This document shows positions 22,923 through 33,790 of a stretch of DNA of 64,000 nucleotides, in pieces. The notes under the pieces were generated by a model that was not told where the DNA came from, searched no databases, and saw only the letters and a list, made by a program, of their open reading frames with translations. The DNA lies in contig CM030706.1 of NCBI GenBank assembly GCA_017979445.1, positions 23,639,884-23,703,883 on the forward strand. The letters run 5' to 3'. A program made the translations under genes and the position numbers. The DNA comes from Akebia trifoliata. Lineage: Eukaryota > Streptophyta > Magnoliopsida > Ranunculales > Lardizabalaceae. The stretch's first letter is position 1. Each line of letters opens with the position of its first letter.

Positions 22923-23112
22923 AAGATGTTTTAATAAGAACGTATTGTTTATCATTTTCAATAAAACTATCTTTCTTTTTGAATAAATATTTATTTCCTT
23001 TTCAAATACTCATTGTGTGAATGGATTAATTAATGGATTGGTGCACGAACCTCAATAAAATGATTCTTAAAATGTTATCAGGGGGTAATACTGAAATTGA
23101 CTAAATCTACCT

Positions 23113-24486
23113 TTGATAGGGTCATATAGGATTATCATTGCGTCCAAACTCGAGTGTCCACCTCCTAGTTGGAGTCGTAAGTCCAGTCGGTTAGAAAGAA
23201 CCACAGTACCAAGTCAACAAGCAGAGATTGCTTCAGAATCTGAGCTCACAGAGATCCGTAAGATCTTGGCAGCCTTTGCCAATGATATCAGCAACATAAA
23301 AGGCAAAGTGGAAATGTTAGAACAGACATCGGAATCGATGGAAATTCCATTAGACCCAAAGGGGAAAAAGGTTGAAGAGAAACGTCCACGTGAAGTCTTC
23401 GAGCTCGACAGAGACGAAGAATATGTTGATGAAAATCTGGCGTTATCTAATAGAATGTCTCAATTGGAGTCAGCGATGAAGAGTATAAAGGGTATTGATG
23501 AAATTGCAGCAGGCATTGAAGCTTTGAATCGCATCCCTAGAATCTATTTGCCAGAAAATTTTGTGATGCCTGAAATGGACAAGTTCAGTGGGACAGGGTG
23601 TGCGAAAACACATCTTAAGGTGTATGTTACCAACATGCGCACTATGGGGCTCAGCGACGAACAGATGACATTGTTATTCCAAAGAACTCTATCGGGATCA
23701 GCACTATGTTGGTTAATGTCTCAAGATCCAGTTACTGTGGGTACATGGGAAAGCATGTCAAAGGCCTTCTGGCATCAATATAAGTACAGTACCGAGATTG
23801 AGACTTCAAGAAGGGATCTGGAAGTAACTAAACAGAAAAACGGGGAGACCTTCACTGATTTCATTGGTCGCTGGAGGGCCAAGGCTTCTCAAATGTGGGA
23901 TAAACCTTCGAAGAAGGAACAAGTAGCAATTATCCTAAAGAACCTCTCTCAAGGATATGCTCAACACCTAGTGGCCCAATACCTCCCTACTTTTGAATCC
24001 TTGTTGCAAGCTGGGAGCCAACTCGAGGACACATTTGCCTCTAGGATCCTTTCTAACCCCTCAGATAATAAGCCTAAGAAATCATATGTTCCCAAACCCA
24101 ACATCAACCATACTTACATCGACAATACCTCAGTTACCTCAGCTCAACCCCCAACCCAGACTAATAACCAGGTTCACCCAAGTCAACCTCGGACTCTGCG
24201 TCAGTTCACCAATCTAGGGATGAGTCTCACTGTAGCGCTTCACAAATTGATGAAAAAAAGGCTTCTTACCCCTATCCAACCTCGACCTTTACCTAATCCC
24301 TTGCCAGCTGGACACAATGCTAACGTATTCTGCGAGTTCCATCAAAATCCTGGCCATCACACGGATCGATGTATCACCTTGCGCCATGCCATCCAAAACC
24401 TTATTGACAACAAAAAAGGTCACCATCCTAGCCCACCAAATGTCACCACTAACCACTACCTGCTTATCAACCTCCACCAACCCTGA
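23113..24486 (+). CDS. gag: gag polyprotein of the Ogre/Tat element
   Basis: Open for 457 codons, but the frame begins at a non-ATG codon, so the true start is uncertain (an ATG occurs near codon 66). A coiled-coil-like N-terminal third is followed by a retrotransposon gag core (about residues 145-310, with CWLMSQDP and GETFTDFIGRWRAKA). A zinc knuckle of the form CX2HX4HX4C follows at residues 407-420 (C407, H410, H415, C420), a variant of the usual CCHC. Gag forms the particle and binds genomic RNA. It ends at a stop and the pol frame does not follow directly. Confidence 0.88.
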   Translation: MIGSYRIIIASKLECPPPSWSRKSSRLERTTVPSQQAEIASESELTEIRKILAAFANDISNIKGKVEMLEQTSESMEIPLDPKGKKVEEKRPREVFELDRDEEYVDENLALSNRMSQLESAMKSIKGIDEIAAGIEALNRIPRIYLPENFVMPEMDKFSGTGCAKTHLKVYVTNMRTMGLSDEQMTLLFQRTLSGSALCWLMSQDPVTVGTWESMSKAFWHQYKYSTEIETSRRDLEVTKQKNGETFTDFIGRWRAKASQMWDKPSKKEQVAIILKNLSQGYAQHLVAQYLPTFESLLQAGSQLEDTFASRILSNPSDNKPKKSYVPKPNINHTYIDNTSVTSAQPPTQTNNQVHPSQPRTLRQFTNLGMSLTVALHKLMKKRLLTPIQPRPLPNPLPAGHNANVFCEFHQNPGHHTDRCITLRHAIQNLIDNKKGHHPSPPNVTTNHYLLINLHQP

Positions 24487-24920
24487 ACATGGTTTCTCAC
24501 ACCCCATTACCATTTGACCCTGTTTCTCTCATCCATCCAATCCAGGTTAAACCGCCCAATTACCCCCTTGCGGGATAGCCTTCACTGATGAGGTTTTCAC
24601 TACGAATTATGAACCGTTTGATCTAACCTCGGATGATACCTATTGTTTATCCCCGCCTCGTTATGATAGTCCCTCGCGTTCACTAGTTACCTGTTGGCCC
24701 AAATGAATCTGAAAAACCTTGAAACCTTTGACAGCCGAAGATCCATACTGTTGTTAACTGAGGAAGATGAGCTTTTCCCCCTTTCCTGTGATGAAGTTAG
24801 ACATATGACTCGAGGGGAAGAGTTTTTAAGCCACAAGAACTCTGTGTTGAAAATCCTACAGCCCTGGCAAGAAAAGAAGGAGAAGATCCCACTAAGGAAA
24901 GCATCGAAGAGGATAACTCC
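24487..24920 (+). pseudogene. Gag-pol junction, frame-shifted coding remnant
   Basis: Coding-like pieces in two frames bridge gag and protease, such as AFTDEVFTTNYEPFDLTSDD near 24580-24640 and LTEEDELFPLSCDEVRHMT near 24755-24810. At least one frameshift separates them. No catalytic motif is present. Confidence 0.6.
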
Positions 24921-26651
24921 GTGATCAAACAGTTGAAAAAATCATGGGCCAATATCTCAGTATGGGGTTTACTCATGGCTTCCACTGCTCATAGGGAAGC
25001 TGTTCTCAAAGCACTTAACACAGCCCAAGTTTTCCTTGAAACTTCTCCAGATCAGCTGGCCAGTATAGTGGGGGCAACTTACGTGGAGAATATCCTATCC
25101 TTCTCGGACTCAGATCTCTCAAAAGAAGGGGCAAGCCATACTAAGCCGTTGCACATTACAGTTGACTGTAACGGAATGAGGGTACCTTTGGTTTTGATTG
25201 ATAACGGGAGTGCACTGAACGTTTGCCCGCTGAAAACGGCTACTTGCCTCGGGTTTGAGGCTGAAGATCTCAAACCTATTAATCAAGGTGTTAGAGCCTA
25301 TGATAACACCAAGAGGGATGTACTGGGAATTCTGCACCTTCGACTGTCCACATGCATAGTTAAATTTCCTGTGGAATTTCAGGTTATTGATATCCAGTCT
25401 TCTTTCAATTTACTATTAGGGAGACCATGGTTACACCAGATCAAAGCCATCCCTTCTACACTACACCAGAAGGTCAAATTTATCAAGGATGGGCTGGTAA
25501 TTACTCTTCATGGAGATGCTGAAATTGTAGGGATCATAAATAATACTGAAGCTAAGGATAAGCCGTTGCTTGAGATTCAACCAGAACAACAGGGAGTAGA
25601 GCTCAGTGGGTTCGAATTTGAAAAGATATGCTCAGTCCAATGGGATCAAGCCAAGAAAGAGTATTTTCCAATGGAAAATACCTCTAATTGCTGCATGACC
25701 AATATATTCAAGAAAATGAGATTCTTCCTTGGTATGGGCCTAGGTCGCAAGCAGCAAGGTATTAAAGAGGCACCAATGATTAAAGAGGCCATCAGCACAT
25801 TTGGACTAGGATATAAGCCTACTAAGGAAGATTGGGCCCAATACTGGAAAACAAAACGGGATAAGGCCATTGCTAAAAGGCAAAGGTACACCACAGATCT
25901 CATTAAAATGAAGTCATATCGAAAGACCCTCAATGGTTACTTTGTGAAAGAAGGAGAAGACTTCCGCTACTGTGGGTTCCCAGAGCCGTTCATTGATCAC
26001 ATCACAGGTACTCGTCTGCCGGGGTTTGAAATCTTCTTTGGCATGGAATGGCCTGAAAAGGAAGCAACCACAAAAGTTAAAGAGAAAAAAGTTGAAGACT
26101 GGCAACTCGATCTGGACTCCCTCAACATCGATCAGCTATTCATTGAAGACCATAGTGTTTTAGTGTTGTCGAATGAGAAAGGGATCCCAAATCCTCAGTC
26201 TGTAATCAAACCTGCTGTTGGGGTTTTGTCAAATTATCATGTAATCAGTCATGTGTTGCATGTCAAGGCTGGGTTTGTCGATCCCATTAGTCCTGTTCAG
26301 TCTGACATGCTAGTTGAGTCATTTATTCCAGTTGAGTCATTTATTTCTACTGAGTCTGTTGCTTCTAGGGAGTCTGTTTTTCCTACTGAGTCGAGTGAGT
26401 CTATCAAGTCTGCAATGAGTCCTGTTACCCCATCTCTTTTTAATGAAATGAAAGAAATTTTTGATTACCCCGAGCGCAATAATAATTCAACTAATAATCT
26501 GACTTCGGAGGGAGAATCTTCTGACGAAGAACCTCCCCTTGAAATAATCAAATTACTTAAACAAGAAGAGGAACGTCAGGCTCAACCTCTAATAGAGGAA
26601 GTAGAGGTTTTTAACCTCGGAACAAAAGAAAGTCCTCAAGAATTAGTATAG
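24921..26651 (+). CDS. pro: Protease-containing pol segment with a G-patch-like motif
   Basis: 576 open codons beginning at a GTG, so this is a segment of a larger pol rather than a proper start. Aspartic protease: VLIDNGSALNV with D94 at the catalytic site (DNG form, usual in Tat/Ogre) and the second conserved motif FNLLLGRPWLH about residues 163-173. Around residues 267-300 is a glycine-rich G-patch-like stretch (GMGLGRKQQGI, then FGLGY). The C-terminal part has an ES-rich imperfect repeat (about residues 470-500). A one-base deletion near 26640 ends the frame just before the reverse transcriptase. In some Ogre elements an intron lies in this pro-RT interval; I see no clear need for one here. 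Confidence 0.85.
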   Translation: MIKQLKKSWANISVWGLLMASTAHREAVLKALNTAQVFLETSPDQLASIVGATYVENILSFSDSDLSKEGASHTKPLHITVDCNGMRVPLVLIDNGSALNVCPLKTATCLGFEAEDLKPINQGVRAYDNTKRDVLGILHLRLSTCIVKFPVEFQVIDIQSSFNLLLGRPWLHQIKAIPSTLHQKVKFIKDGLVITLHGDAEIVGIINNTEAKDKPLLEIQPEQQGVELSGFEFEKICSVQWDQAKKEYFPMENTSNCCMTNIFKKMRFFLGMGLGRKQQGIKEAPMIKEAISTFGLGYKPTKEDWAQYWKTKRDKAIAKRQRYTTDLIKMKSYRKTLNGYFVKEGEDFRYCGFPEPFIDHITGTRLPGFEIFFGMEWPEKEATTKVKEKKVEDWQLDLDSLNIDQLFIEDHSVLVLSNEKGIPNPQSVIKPAVGVLSNYHVISHVLHVKAGFVDPISPVQSDMLVESFIPVESFISTESVASRESVFPTESSESIKSAMSPVTPSLFNEMKEIFDYPERNNNSTNNLTSEGESSDEEPPLEIIKLLKQEEERQAQPLIEEVEVFNLGTKESPQELV

Positions 26652-27640
26652 GGGTCACTTTATCTCCTGATGAACGCAAAGGGATAGTAGATTTACTCAG
26701 AAAGTTCAAAGACGTATTCGCGTGGTCTTACGAGAATATGCCGGGAGTAAGCACAATATTGTCCAACTCGGATTCCGTTATATCCTGATGCTCGACCAAT
26801 CAAACAGAAACTTCGACCGTATGAAGCCGAATGGACTTTGAAAATCAAAGAAGAAGTTACGAAGCAGATTAACGCTGGATTTTTTGGAAGTAGTAGAATA
26901 CCCTGAGTGGATTGCTAATGTCGTTCCGGTACCGAAAAAGGATGGAAAAGTTAGAATGTGTGTGGATTTTAGAGATTTAAACAAAGCAAGCCCAAAGGAT
27001 AGTTTCCCTGTACCACACATAGATGTTCTAGTAGACAGTACAGCATGACACACGTTATTGTCCTTCATGGATGGATTTTCAGGGTACAATCAGATAAAGA
27101 TGGATCCTCGAGATATGCAAAAGACGTCGTTCATCACACAATGAGGGACCTTCTATTACAAGGTCATGCCTTTTGGTTTGAAGAACGCTGAAGCTACCTA
27201 TCAAAGAGTAACCACGACTTTACTACATGACATGATACACAAAGAGATCGAAGTCTATGTAGATGATATGATAGTCAAATCCAAAGAACGACTAGGGCAT
27301 GTTACTGCGTTAGAAAAATTTCTCACAAGGATTCAAAAGTACCAATTCCGCCTCAACCCACAGAAATATGTATTTGGAGTAACTTCTGGAAAGTTATTGG
27401 GGTTTGTAGTCAGTCAGAGAGAATCGAAGTAGACCCTGTAAAGATTAAAGCTATCCAAGAGATGCCACCGCCCGAGACTGAAAAGCAGATTCGAGGTTTT
27501 CTGGGCAGAATCCAGTATGTTAGCAGGTTCATCGCTCAACTCACCAATGTCTGCGAACCTATTTTCAAGCTTCTCAAGAAGAATGAGCCAACAGTTTGGA
27601 ATGAGCAATGTCAAAAGGCTTTCGACCAAGTCAAGGAGTA
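26652..27640 (+). pseudogene. Reverse transcriptase domain, frame-shifted
   Basis: RT motifs are recognisable in order: VPVPKKDGKVRMCVDFRDLN, FMDGFSGYNQI, YKVMPFGLKNAEATYQR, YVDDMIVKS (YVDD at 27256-27267), and the thumb LLGFVVSQR. Damage: frameshifts near 26755, 26880 and 27420, and in-frame TGA at 27046 and 27142 (the latter where Trp is usual). The catalytic YVDD is intact but the protein cannot be made. It would copy the genomic RNA from the tRNA-Arg primer. Confidence 0.9.
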
Positions 27641-28144
27641 TCTTTCAAACCCACCTATTTTGGTCCACCTACACCGGGTGAACCACTTCTTCTTTATCTG
27701 TCAGTCACAGAAGAAAAAGCTATGGGATGCATGCTTGCACAATATGACAAAGATACTCGCAAAGAGAGGGCCATCTACTACATCAGCAAGAAGATGTTAG
27801 AATATGAACGAAAATATTCATCCTTGGAGAAAACTTGCTTAGCACTGGTATGGGCTACTCAGAGACTCCGGCATTATATGCTGTCTCATTCAATTATCCT
27901 ATTATCTCGGATGGATCCTCTCAAGTATCTTTTGAGAGAAACGGCGTTAACAGGGAGAACCGCGCGATGGTTATTGTTGCTATCAGAATTTGACATCACG
28001 CATGTTACGCAGAAATCCATCAAGGGGAGAGCTATAGCAGAATACTTGGCCGATCACCCTGTAGTAGAAGGAATAAGGCCTGTCGATCAATTCCCAGATG
28101 AGAACATCTTGCACGTTAAAGAAGAACCGCAGAACCAAACATGA
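27641..28144 (+). pseudogene. Retroelement RNase H domain (first)
   Basis: After a frameshift near 27670 the frame 27608-28144 gives LLLYLSVTEEKAMGCMLAQ, YYISKKMLEYERKYSSLEK, CLALVWATQRLRHYML and GRTARWLLLLSEFDI. This is the connection/RNase H region typical of Ty3 elements. It ends at a TGA (28142) just before the second RNase H. Confidence 0.85.
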
Positions 28145-28645
28145 CAGTTATACTTTGATGGAGCGACCAATCAAAATGGGTATGGAATAGGGGCAATCTT
28201 GTTATCTCCAGAAGGGTGCCATATTCCAATTGCTATTAAGTTAGTCTTTTCTAACATTAATAACACGGCTGAATATGAGGCGTGCATCGCGGGGCTCGAA
28301 GCTGTTTTGAACTTAGGTATTACAGAAATTGAAGTTTTCGGGGATTCAGCCTTGGTCATACATCAGTCATTGAAAGAATGGAAGACTAGGGATGAAAAGT
28401 TGAAACCCTATCATGAGTATTTGCTAAACTTAGTCAGTAAGTTTAAAGCTATCCTATTCCAGCACTTGTCAAGGGAGGATAACAGATTTGCTGACTCCTT
28501 AGCAATTTTATCTTCAATGATCCATTTGCCCCCTGGCATAGAATTGAGACCGATCACTGTTGAAGTCAAAGACAAACCCGCGTACTGCCATCAGATCAAC
28601 ATTGCTACTGACTACCCGATGGAAAGCCATGGTATACCGACATAA
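28145..28645 (+). pseudogene. Second (archaeal-type) RNase H domain
   Basis: Acidic residues appear in order: YFDGA (Asp at 28157), NTAEYEACIAGLEA (Glu), VFGDSALVIHQSL (Asp) and EDNRFADSLA (Asp). This D-E-D-D layout and the sequence style match the extra archaeal-type RNase H known in plant Tat elements, where it is thought to replace the function of the weakened first domain. The frame is open from 28145 to 28645 after a preceding stop; a frameshift follows. Confidence 0.88.
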
Positions 28646-30056
28646 AGAAAGTGTTGGAAAAACAAGAATTCCCGGAAGAAGCATCGAGGAAAGAACGACA
28701 GACCCTACTAAGATTAGCATCTCAATTTATCCTGTGCGCAGGAAGCTTATACAAAAGGTCTTATGATGGATTCACTTGTCGTGTGTTGATGAAGATCAAG
28801 CTGAACAGATAATGATTGAACTACATTCAGGAGAATGTGGCCCTTACATTTGTGGGAAAATGTTAGCTAAGAAGATTATGAGACAAGGATACTATTGGCC
28901 CACGATGGAAACAGATTGTCATCACATGGTCAAAACCTGTCATAAATGCCAAATACATGCGAACATGATACATGTGCCGCCATCTCAATAAGTGGGTCTG
29001 ACTTCACCATGGCCATTCTCAGTCTGGGGAATTGACATTATTGGTAAAATATCGCCTAAGGCATCAAACGGGCACGAATACATCCTGGTTGCCATCGATT
29101 ATTTTACCAAATAGGTCGAAGCTGCCTCTTATGCTGTCCTCACTGCATCTCGAGTTGCAAAGTTTATTCAAAAGAACATCATCAGTCGATATGGGGTACC
29201 TTCAGAGTTGATCTCTGATAACGGATCGCACTTTAAAGCTGAGGTCATCAAATTGTGTTCGAAGTTCAAAATCTCATACCATAAATCATCTCCTTACCGA
29301 CCTCAGACTAACGGAGCAGTCGAAGCAGCTAATAAGAATATTAAGACTATCCTAAGGAAAATGTGTCAATCACATCGAGATTGGTCGAAAAAACTGCCAT
29401 TTGCATTATGGGCATATTGAACCTCAATTCGATCCTCCACTGGAGCTACTCCCTACTCCTTAGTGTATGGCATTGAAGCGATCTTGCCAGTTGAAATGGA
29501 GATTCCGTCTCTCAGGGTTCTGTTAGAAAGTCAGTTGTCAGAAGCAGACTGGGTTCGCCAACGGTATGAAGAGTTGAATTTGATCGAGGAAAAATGACTG
29601 AGAGCGTTGTATCACGTGCAAGCTTATCAAAGAAGAGTCGCCCGTGCATTTGACAAGAAAATCAAGGCCCGTCATTTACAAGTCGGGGATTTAGTACTCA
29701 AAGAGAACAGGGCACCTATTTTGATCCCAGGGGAAAATTCAAACCAAATTGGGGAGGTCCGTTCATTGTCAAAGAAATATTACCAAGAAAAGCTGTCAGA
29801 CTTCAAGATCATGATGGAATCGAATTACCAGAACCAACCAACCTTGACCAAATCAAACGGTACTACATTTAAGGAGGTCATCTTTGGCCGAATCAATCCT
29901 CATATTCTCCCAGTTACCCAGTTCAACATATCCTTTCTCAACCCCTTTGCAGCCATTTCAAAAATAAAAATTATGCCTTTTTCTTTCTCAGTCCGATCAC
30001 CTAACCTAGGGGAGGGAAGGTTCGAACTACGTTTTGGTCTGATCCCAAAATTCTAG
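28646..30056 (+). pseudogene. Integrase domain, broken
   Basis: The zinc-binding N-terminus has LHSGECGPYICG then CHKCQ; the second expected His is Tyr here. The catalytic core has Asp in WGIDIIG (29034), Asp in SDNGSHF (29217) and Glu in AVEAANK (29322), the last two 35 codons apart as in D,D35E enzymes. Stops lie at about 28989, 29113, 29418 and 29596, with frameshifts near 28645 and 28770. The C-terminal GDLVL motif (HLQVGDLVLKE) is present and no chromodomain follows, as expected for Tat. It would insert the cDNA into the host genome. Confidence 0.88.
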
Positions 30057-30398
30057 GGTACGTAGGCAACCTGAGAAGTTACTTAAGGCCCAACCACATC
30101 AAAATAAAAAAATATAGTTCCCACACAATATAAAAAAAATTAAGGAAAAAATTCGAAAGTAAATAAATATGATTCAAAATAGGGAAGAAAATTTAAAGAA
30201 AAAGAAATAATGCCACACACGGGGCATTTGGGTTTTGAACCTCAAAATTCCTTTCTTTTTATACCCAGTCCTAAGCTTACCTATGAAAGTCCTCCTAAGT
30301 ACCGTGCGAAAAGTCAAGGAAGATAGCAAAGCATGATCAAACAGTAACTCTAGAAGTTCAGAGGAGAAGAAAAGGAAGATAAAAAATGATAAAGCCTG

Positions 30399-30602
30399 TT
30401 AAGTTGAAAACCCCAAAAAGGGCGACTTAGGCAAAAATTAAGGCAAGCTCGCAAGGTTGAAAATCTGAAAGGACAACTTTGGCAACAATCAGCGCCAAGA
30501 AAAAAGAAAAAAAAGAGCTCGCTAGATCGAAAACCTGAAAAGGCGATCTAGGCAAAAGTTAGAGCAAGCTCGCTAGATTGAAAACCTGAAAAGACGATCT
30601 AG
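30399..30602 (+). repeat. Four hairpin repeats with covarying stems
   Basis: Each unit has an 8-bp stem around a 14-16 nt loop of GAAAACC-TGAAAAG type. Unit 1: TTAAGTTG (30399-30406) with CGACTTAG (30423-30430). Unit 2: CAAGGTTG (30452-30459) with CAACTTTG (30474-30481). Unit 3: CTAGATCG (30522-30529) with CGATCTAG (30544-30551). Unit 4: CTAGATTG (30573-30580) with CGATCTAG (30595-30602). All stem positions pair (counting G-U), although the stem sequence changes between units. Confidence 0.8.
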
Positions 30603-31364
30603 GCAAAAGTTAGAGCAACAAAGAAAAACAGAAGAAAATCCCAAGCTGAGAGCGATCCGAGCTAAAACATCAGAAGTCCGAATAATCAAGGCATAGACTC
30701 AGAAGCCACAAGTATCTTGTCTACGATCGGTCTGAAAATTCTTACTTCCCCAAGTGAACCAAAGGAGAGAAGGATGAATTCTATGATGAGTCTTAAAAGG
30801 AAATATTTTGTTCTCTTGAGCCTGACTCAAAATCTTTAATAAAATTAATCAAAATTAAAAGTTGAATCTTTATTGCGCTTGTGGTAATCAATTATTTCAA
30901 ACCTTCATACAAGGGGCATTTTTTTTCTTTTTTAATGTAACTTTTCCCCCTTATACTAGGGGAATTCTTTTTAATTTTTGCATGATGTGTTCAATTATCT
31001 TCAAGGCCATGTTCATTGTCAAACTAGGGGCATTTTGTTTTTGAGCAATGTTAATCCTAAAAAAATTATAGGAACCCCAAACTTAAGGTTACCCTCTTGA
31101 TAACAGTTTTTTGAAAAACTTTTGAGGTTCAAAAGAAATAAAACTCAGGTTTTAAATTCATAAAACTTTTTGAATAAATTCTCGAGGTTCAAACAAAAGC
31201 ATTTTTGATTTCACATAGGAGATATGACATTCTTTCGTTTTCCAAATTTTTTTCCAGATCCAATCATTCTTAGATTCGAACATTTCTCTTCTGATTCATT
31301 CCAATCAGTCTTCTCAAAATTCATTCATTCTTTCTCAAAATTCCTTCATTCCTCTACCAGTTTT

Positions 31365-31879
31365 GCTCAGTTATCGCCGAGGGTTTTCTCGGAACTATGC
31401 TCAGATGCCGCCGAGGGTTTTCTCGGAACTATGCTCAGTTACCGTCGAGGGTTTTCTAGGAACTATGCTCAGATGCTGCCGAGGGTTTTCTCGGAACTAT
31501 GCTCAGATGCCGCCGAGGGTTTTCTCGGAACTATGCTCAGATGCCGCTGAGGGTTTTCTCGGAACTATGCTCAGTTACCGCCGAGGGTTTTCTCGGAACT
31601 ATGCTCAATTACCGTCGAGGGTTTTCTCGGAACTATGCTCAGATGCCGCTGAGGGTTTTCTCGGAACTATACTCAGATGCCGCCGAGGGTTTTCTCGGAA
31701 TTATGCTCAGGTGCCGCCGAGGGTTTTCTTGGAACTATGCTCAGTTGCCGCCGAGGGTTTTCTCAGAATTATGCTCAGATGCCGCCGAGGGTTTTCTCGG
31801 AACTATGCTCAGTTACCGCCGAGGGTATTCTCGGAATTATGCTCAGTTACCGCCGAGGGTTTTCTCGGAACTTTGCTCA
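31365..31879 (+). repeat. 34-bp tandem repeat, 15 copies
   Basis: The unit starts GCTCAG and contains CCGAG GGTTTT CTCGG, a potential 5-bp stem with a 6-nt loop. GGG landmarks recur at 31381, 31415, 31449 and so on to 31857, an exact 34-bp period. Because 34 is not divisible by 3, successive units shift frame and all three forward frames stay open for about 500 bp. The overlapping open frames are therefore products of the repeat, not evidence of a gene. Tandem repeats in 3' untranslated regions of Tat/Ogre elements are known seeds of satellite DNA. Confidence 0.95.
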
Positions 31880-32196
31880 GTTTATATTCAAATTATGCTC
31901 AGATTATACTCAAATTTTACTCAAATTTATCTCAGATTTTAAATCATACACTTGCACAGTTGTTATATCAGTCAAGGAGAATTTTTTAAATTCAAAGATC
32001 TGACACTGCCAGTGAGAGCTCGCGCTCAAGGACCTGACAATCTTTTTAATTCGGGGAGAGCTTACCCTCAAGGATCCGAACACCTTGACGAATTGCTAAA
32101 TAAGGCTGCAAAATGAACTGTCACTAGCTTTGGCATTCAGATATCGCACTATCTACCAAAATAGATTTGCTATCTAGTTTGCTTCAACCCTCTATC

Positions 32197-32205
32197 AAAG
32201 AAGGG
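32197..32205 (+). other. Polypurine tract
   Basis: AAAGAAGGG followed by CATC and then the 3' LTR start. It would prime plus-strand DNA synthesis. Confidence 0.85.
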
Positions 32206-33337
32206 CATCTGTAGACACCCCATTTTTGCATCCGTCTGATTAATCAACTCGTCAACCCGATCGCAATGATTCCCAATGATGGATGTGTATTCCATTGCTT
32301 TATTTTGCTACCAGATGTGTTTCAGAAATCCGGATGAGGTATCTCGAACTGACAAAACCTTAGAAACCACGCTACGCTAGGAAAATACGATCCCAGAAAC
32401 ATAGAAATCATCATCTTGCAAACAAAAAGAAGCTTTACGATAAAAATCATGAAAAATTGACCAAATTACCAAGATACCCCTAACCTCAAAACAATCCTAG
32501 AGCCTACGTTACGCTTAGGAAAACTCTCTCAAACACATAAAATAACAAATCGAAACCAAATAAATCATTTCACCAATTTTCCCAAAATTCGACAAAATTA
32601 CGAAAATGACCCTCATAAAGTTCACAACCATTTCACACAAAAAATTTCATAAATAACAAAAACTAATATTTCCATTGAATTCCTTATGAAAAATTGATTC
32701 TGAAACATCCTAGAACATTAAAAATCGACTTAAAACGTGAAAAGTCCTCTCCGGGGGCAAAACGGTAATTTCACAATTTTCATAATTAAAAATTGCGAAA
32801 TTAAAAAATAAAATATTAAATAATTAAAGTGAAATATTGATGAAATTAATTTAAAATTTTGAATTAAAAAATCGATCAATTGGGCTTTCAAGTAAAATTG
32901 TTGAGGGTTCGTGAGATATTTCTTTAAGGACCCCTCCATTTGGGGGTCCAAAGAATTAAAGAAATAATGGAGGGGGGTTCTCCAAAAATTAAAAGTAAAT
33001 CAACCAAGACTGAGGTCAAGGTATTAAAGTCAATCAAGTGAGACTAAAGTCAAAATTAAAGTCAATTAAGCAAGACTAAAGTCAAGATATTAAAAGTCAA
33101 TCAATTAAGACTAAAGTCAAAACATTAAAAGTCAATCAAATAAGACCAAAAGTCATAATAGAGTTCTAATTAAATAATAACTCAATCAAATAGAGTTCTA
33201 ATTTAAAAACAATTCTACCTAAAACAATTCTAATTAAAATACAATTCTACCTAAAACAAGTCTAACTAAAACACAACTCTAATTAAAAGAACTCTAATTA
33301 AATACTAACTCTATCCAAATCAACTCCTAAAAAAATC

Positions 33338-33345
33338 TATAAATA
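33338..33345 (+). promoter_or_regulatory. LTR TATA box (3' LTR)
   Basis: TATAAATA in the same context as 17732-17739. It could start read-out transcription into the right flank. Confidence 0.7.
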
Positions 33346-33759
33346 GAGGTGCTCACACTCTATTTTCGTATCATATCATAAACCCTAAGAGAAGTAGGTC
33401 TAAAAGCTCTCCTAACCCCCCATAAACCCTAGTTTTGGAGCCCCAACTCCTTACCCAACATCCCCCCTTCAATTTTAGTCTAGAAAACACCTAAAATCTC
33501 TCCAAAAACACCCTCAAATCCGTAACAAACTTGAAGAGTTTAGATCCAAAAGTAAGGAGATACCTTGATCTCGGAGATCCGAAATCAAATCCGGAGACAG
33601 AACGAAGCAAGGGAGTACAGTACAAGGAGCTCTTTTTGTCAAATCTGAGGGAGCAAATCCTTGCTATCGGAAAGGTATGAAATTTTTATTTTTGTTTTTA
33701 TCTAGGTTTTTAGTAATGTGATATATTTGGGAAGTTAGTAGAGACCGGCTTTGGTTGGG

Positions 33760-33790
33760 CGGGGTTGGTGCCTAACACCTTCCAACCCCG
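33760..33790 (+). other. Loop-conserved LTR hairpin, copy 5
   Basis: Stem CGGGGTTGG/CCAACCCCG (9 bp) around the consensus loop TGCCTAACACCTT. Confidence 0.85.

Larger units (their letters stand above)
30057..32196 (+). other. 3' untranslated region of the full-length element
   Basis: About 2.1 kb between integrase and the polypurine tract. It starts with GGGTACGTAGGCAACCTGAG, a conserved post-pol sequence also found reversed near 34220-34240. It holds the 30399-30602 hairpin array, AT-rich sequence with short T and A runs, and the 34-bp array at 31365-31879. No coding domain was seen. Confidence 0.8.

Noticed and set aside
31365..31879. CRISPR-like array
   Set aside because: Units abut without unique spacers; this is a plant tandem repeat in a retroelement.
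31224..32003. Several overlapping forward open frames of about 108-208 codons with repetitive peptides
   Set aside because: They all come from the 34-bp tandem repeat, which keeps three frames open; no start context or known domain.
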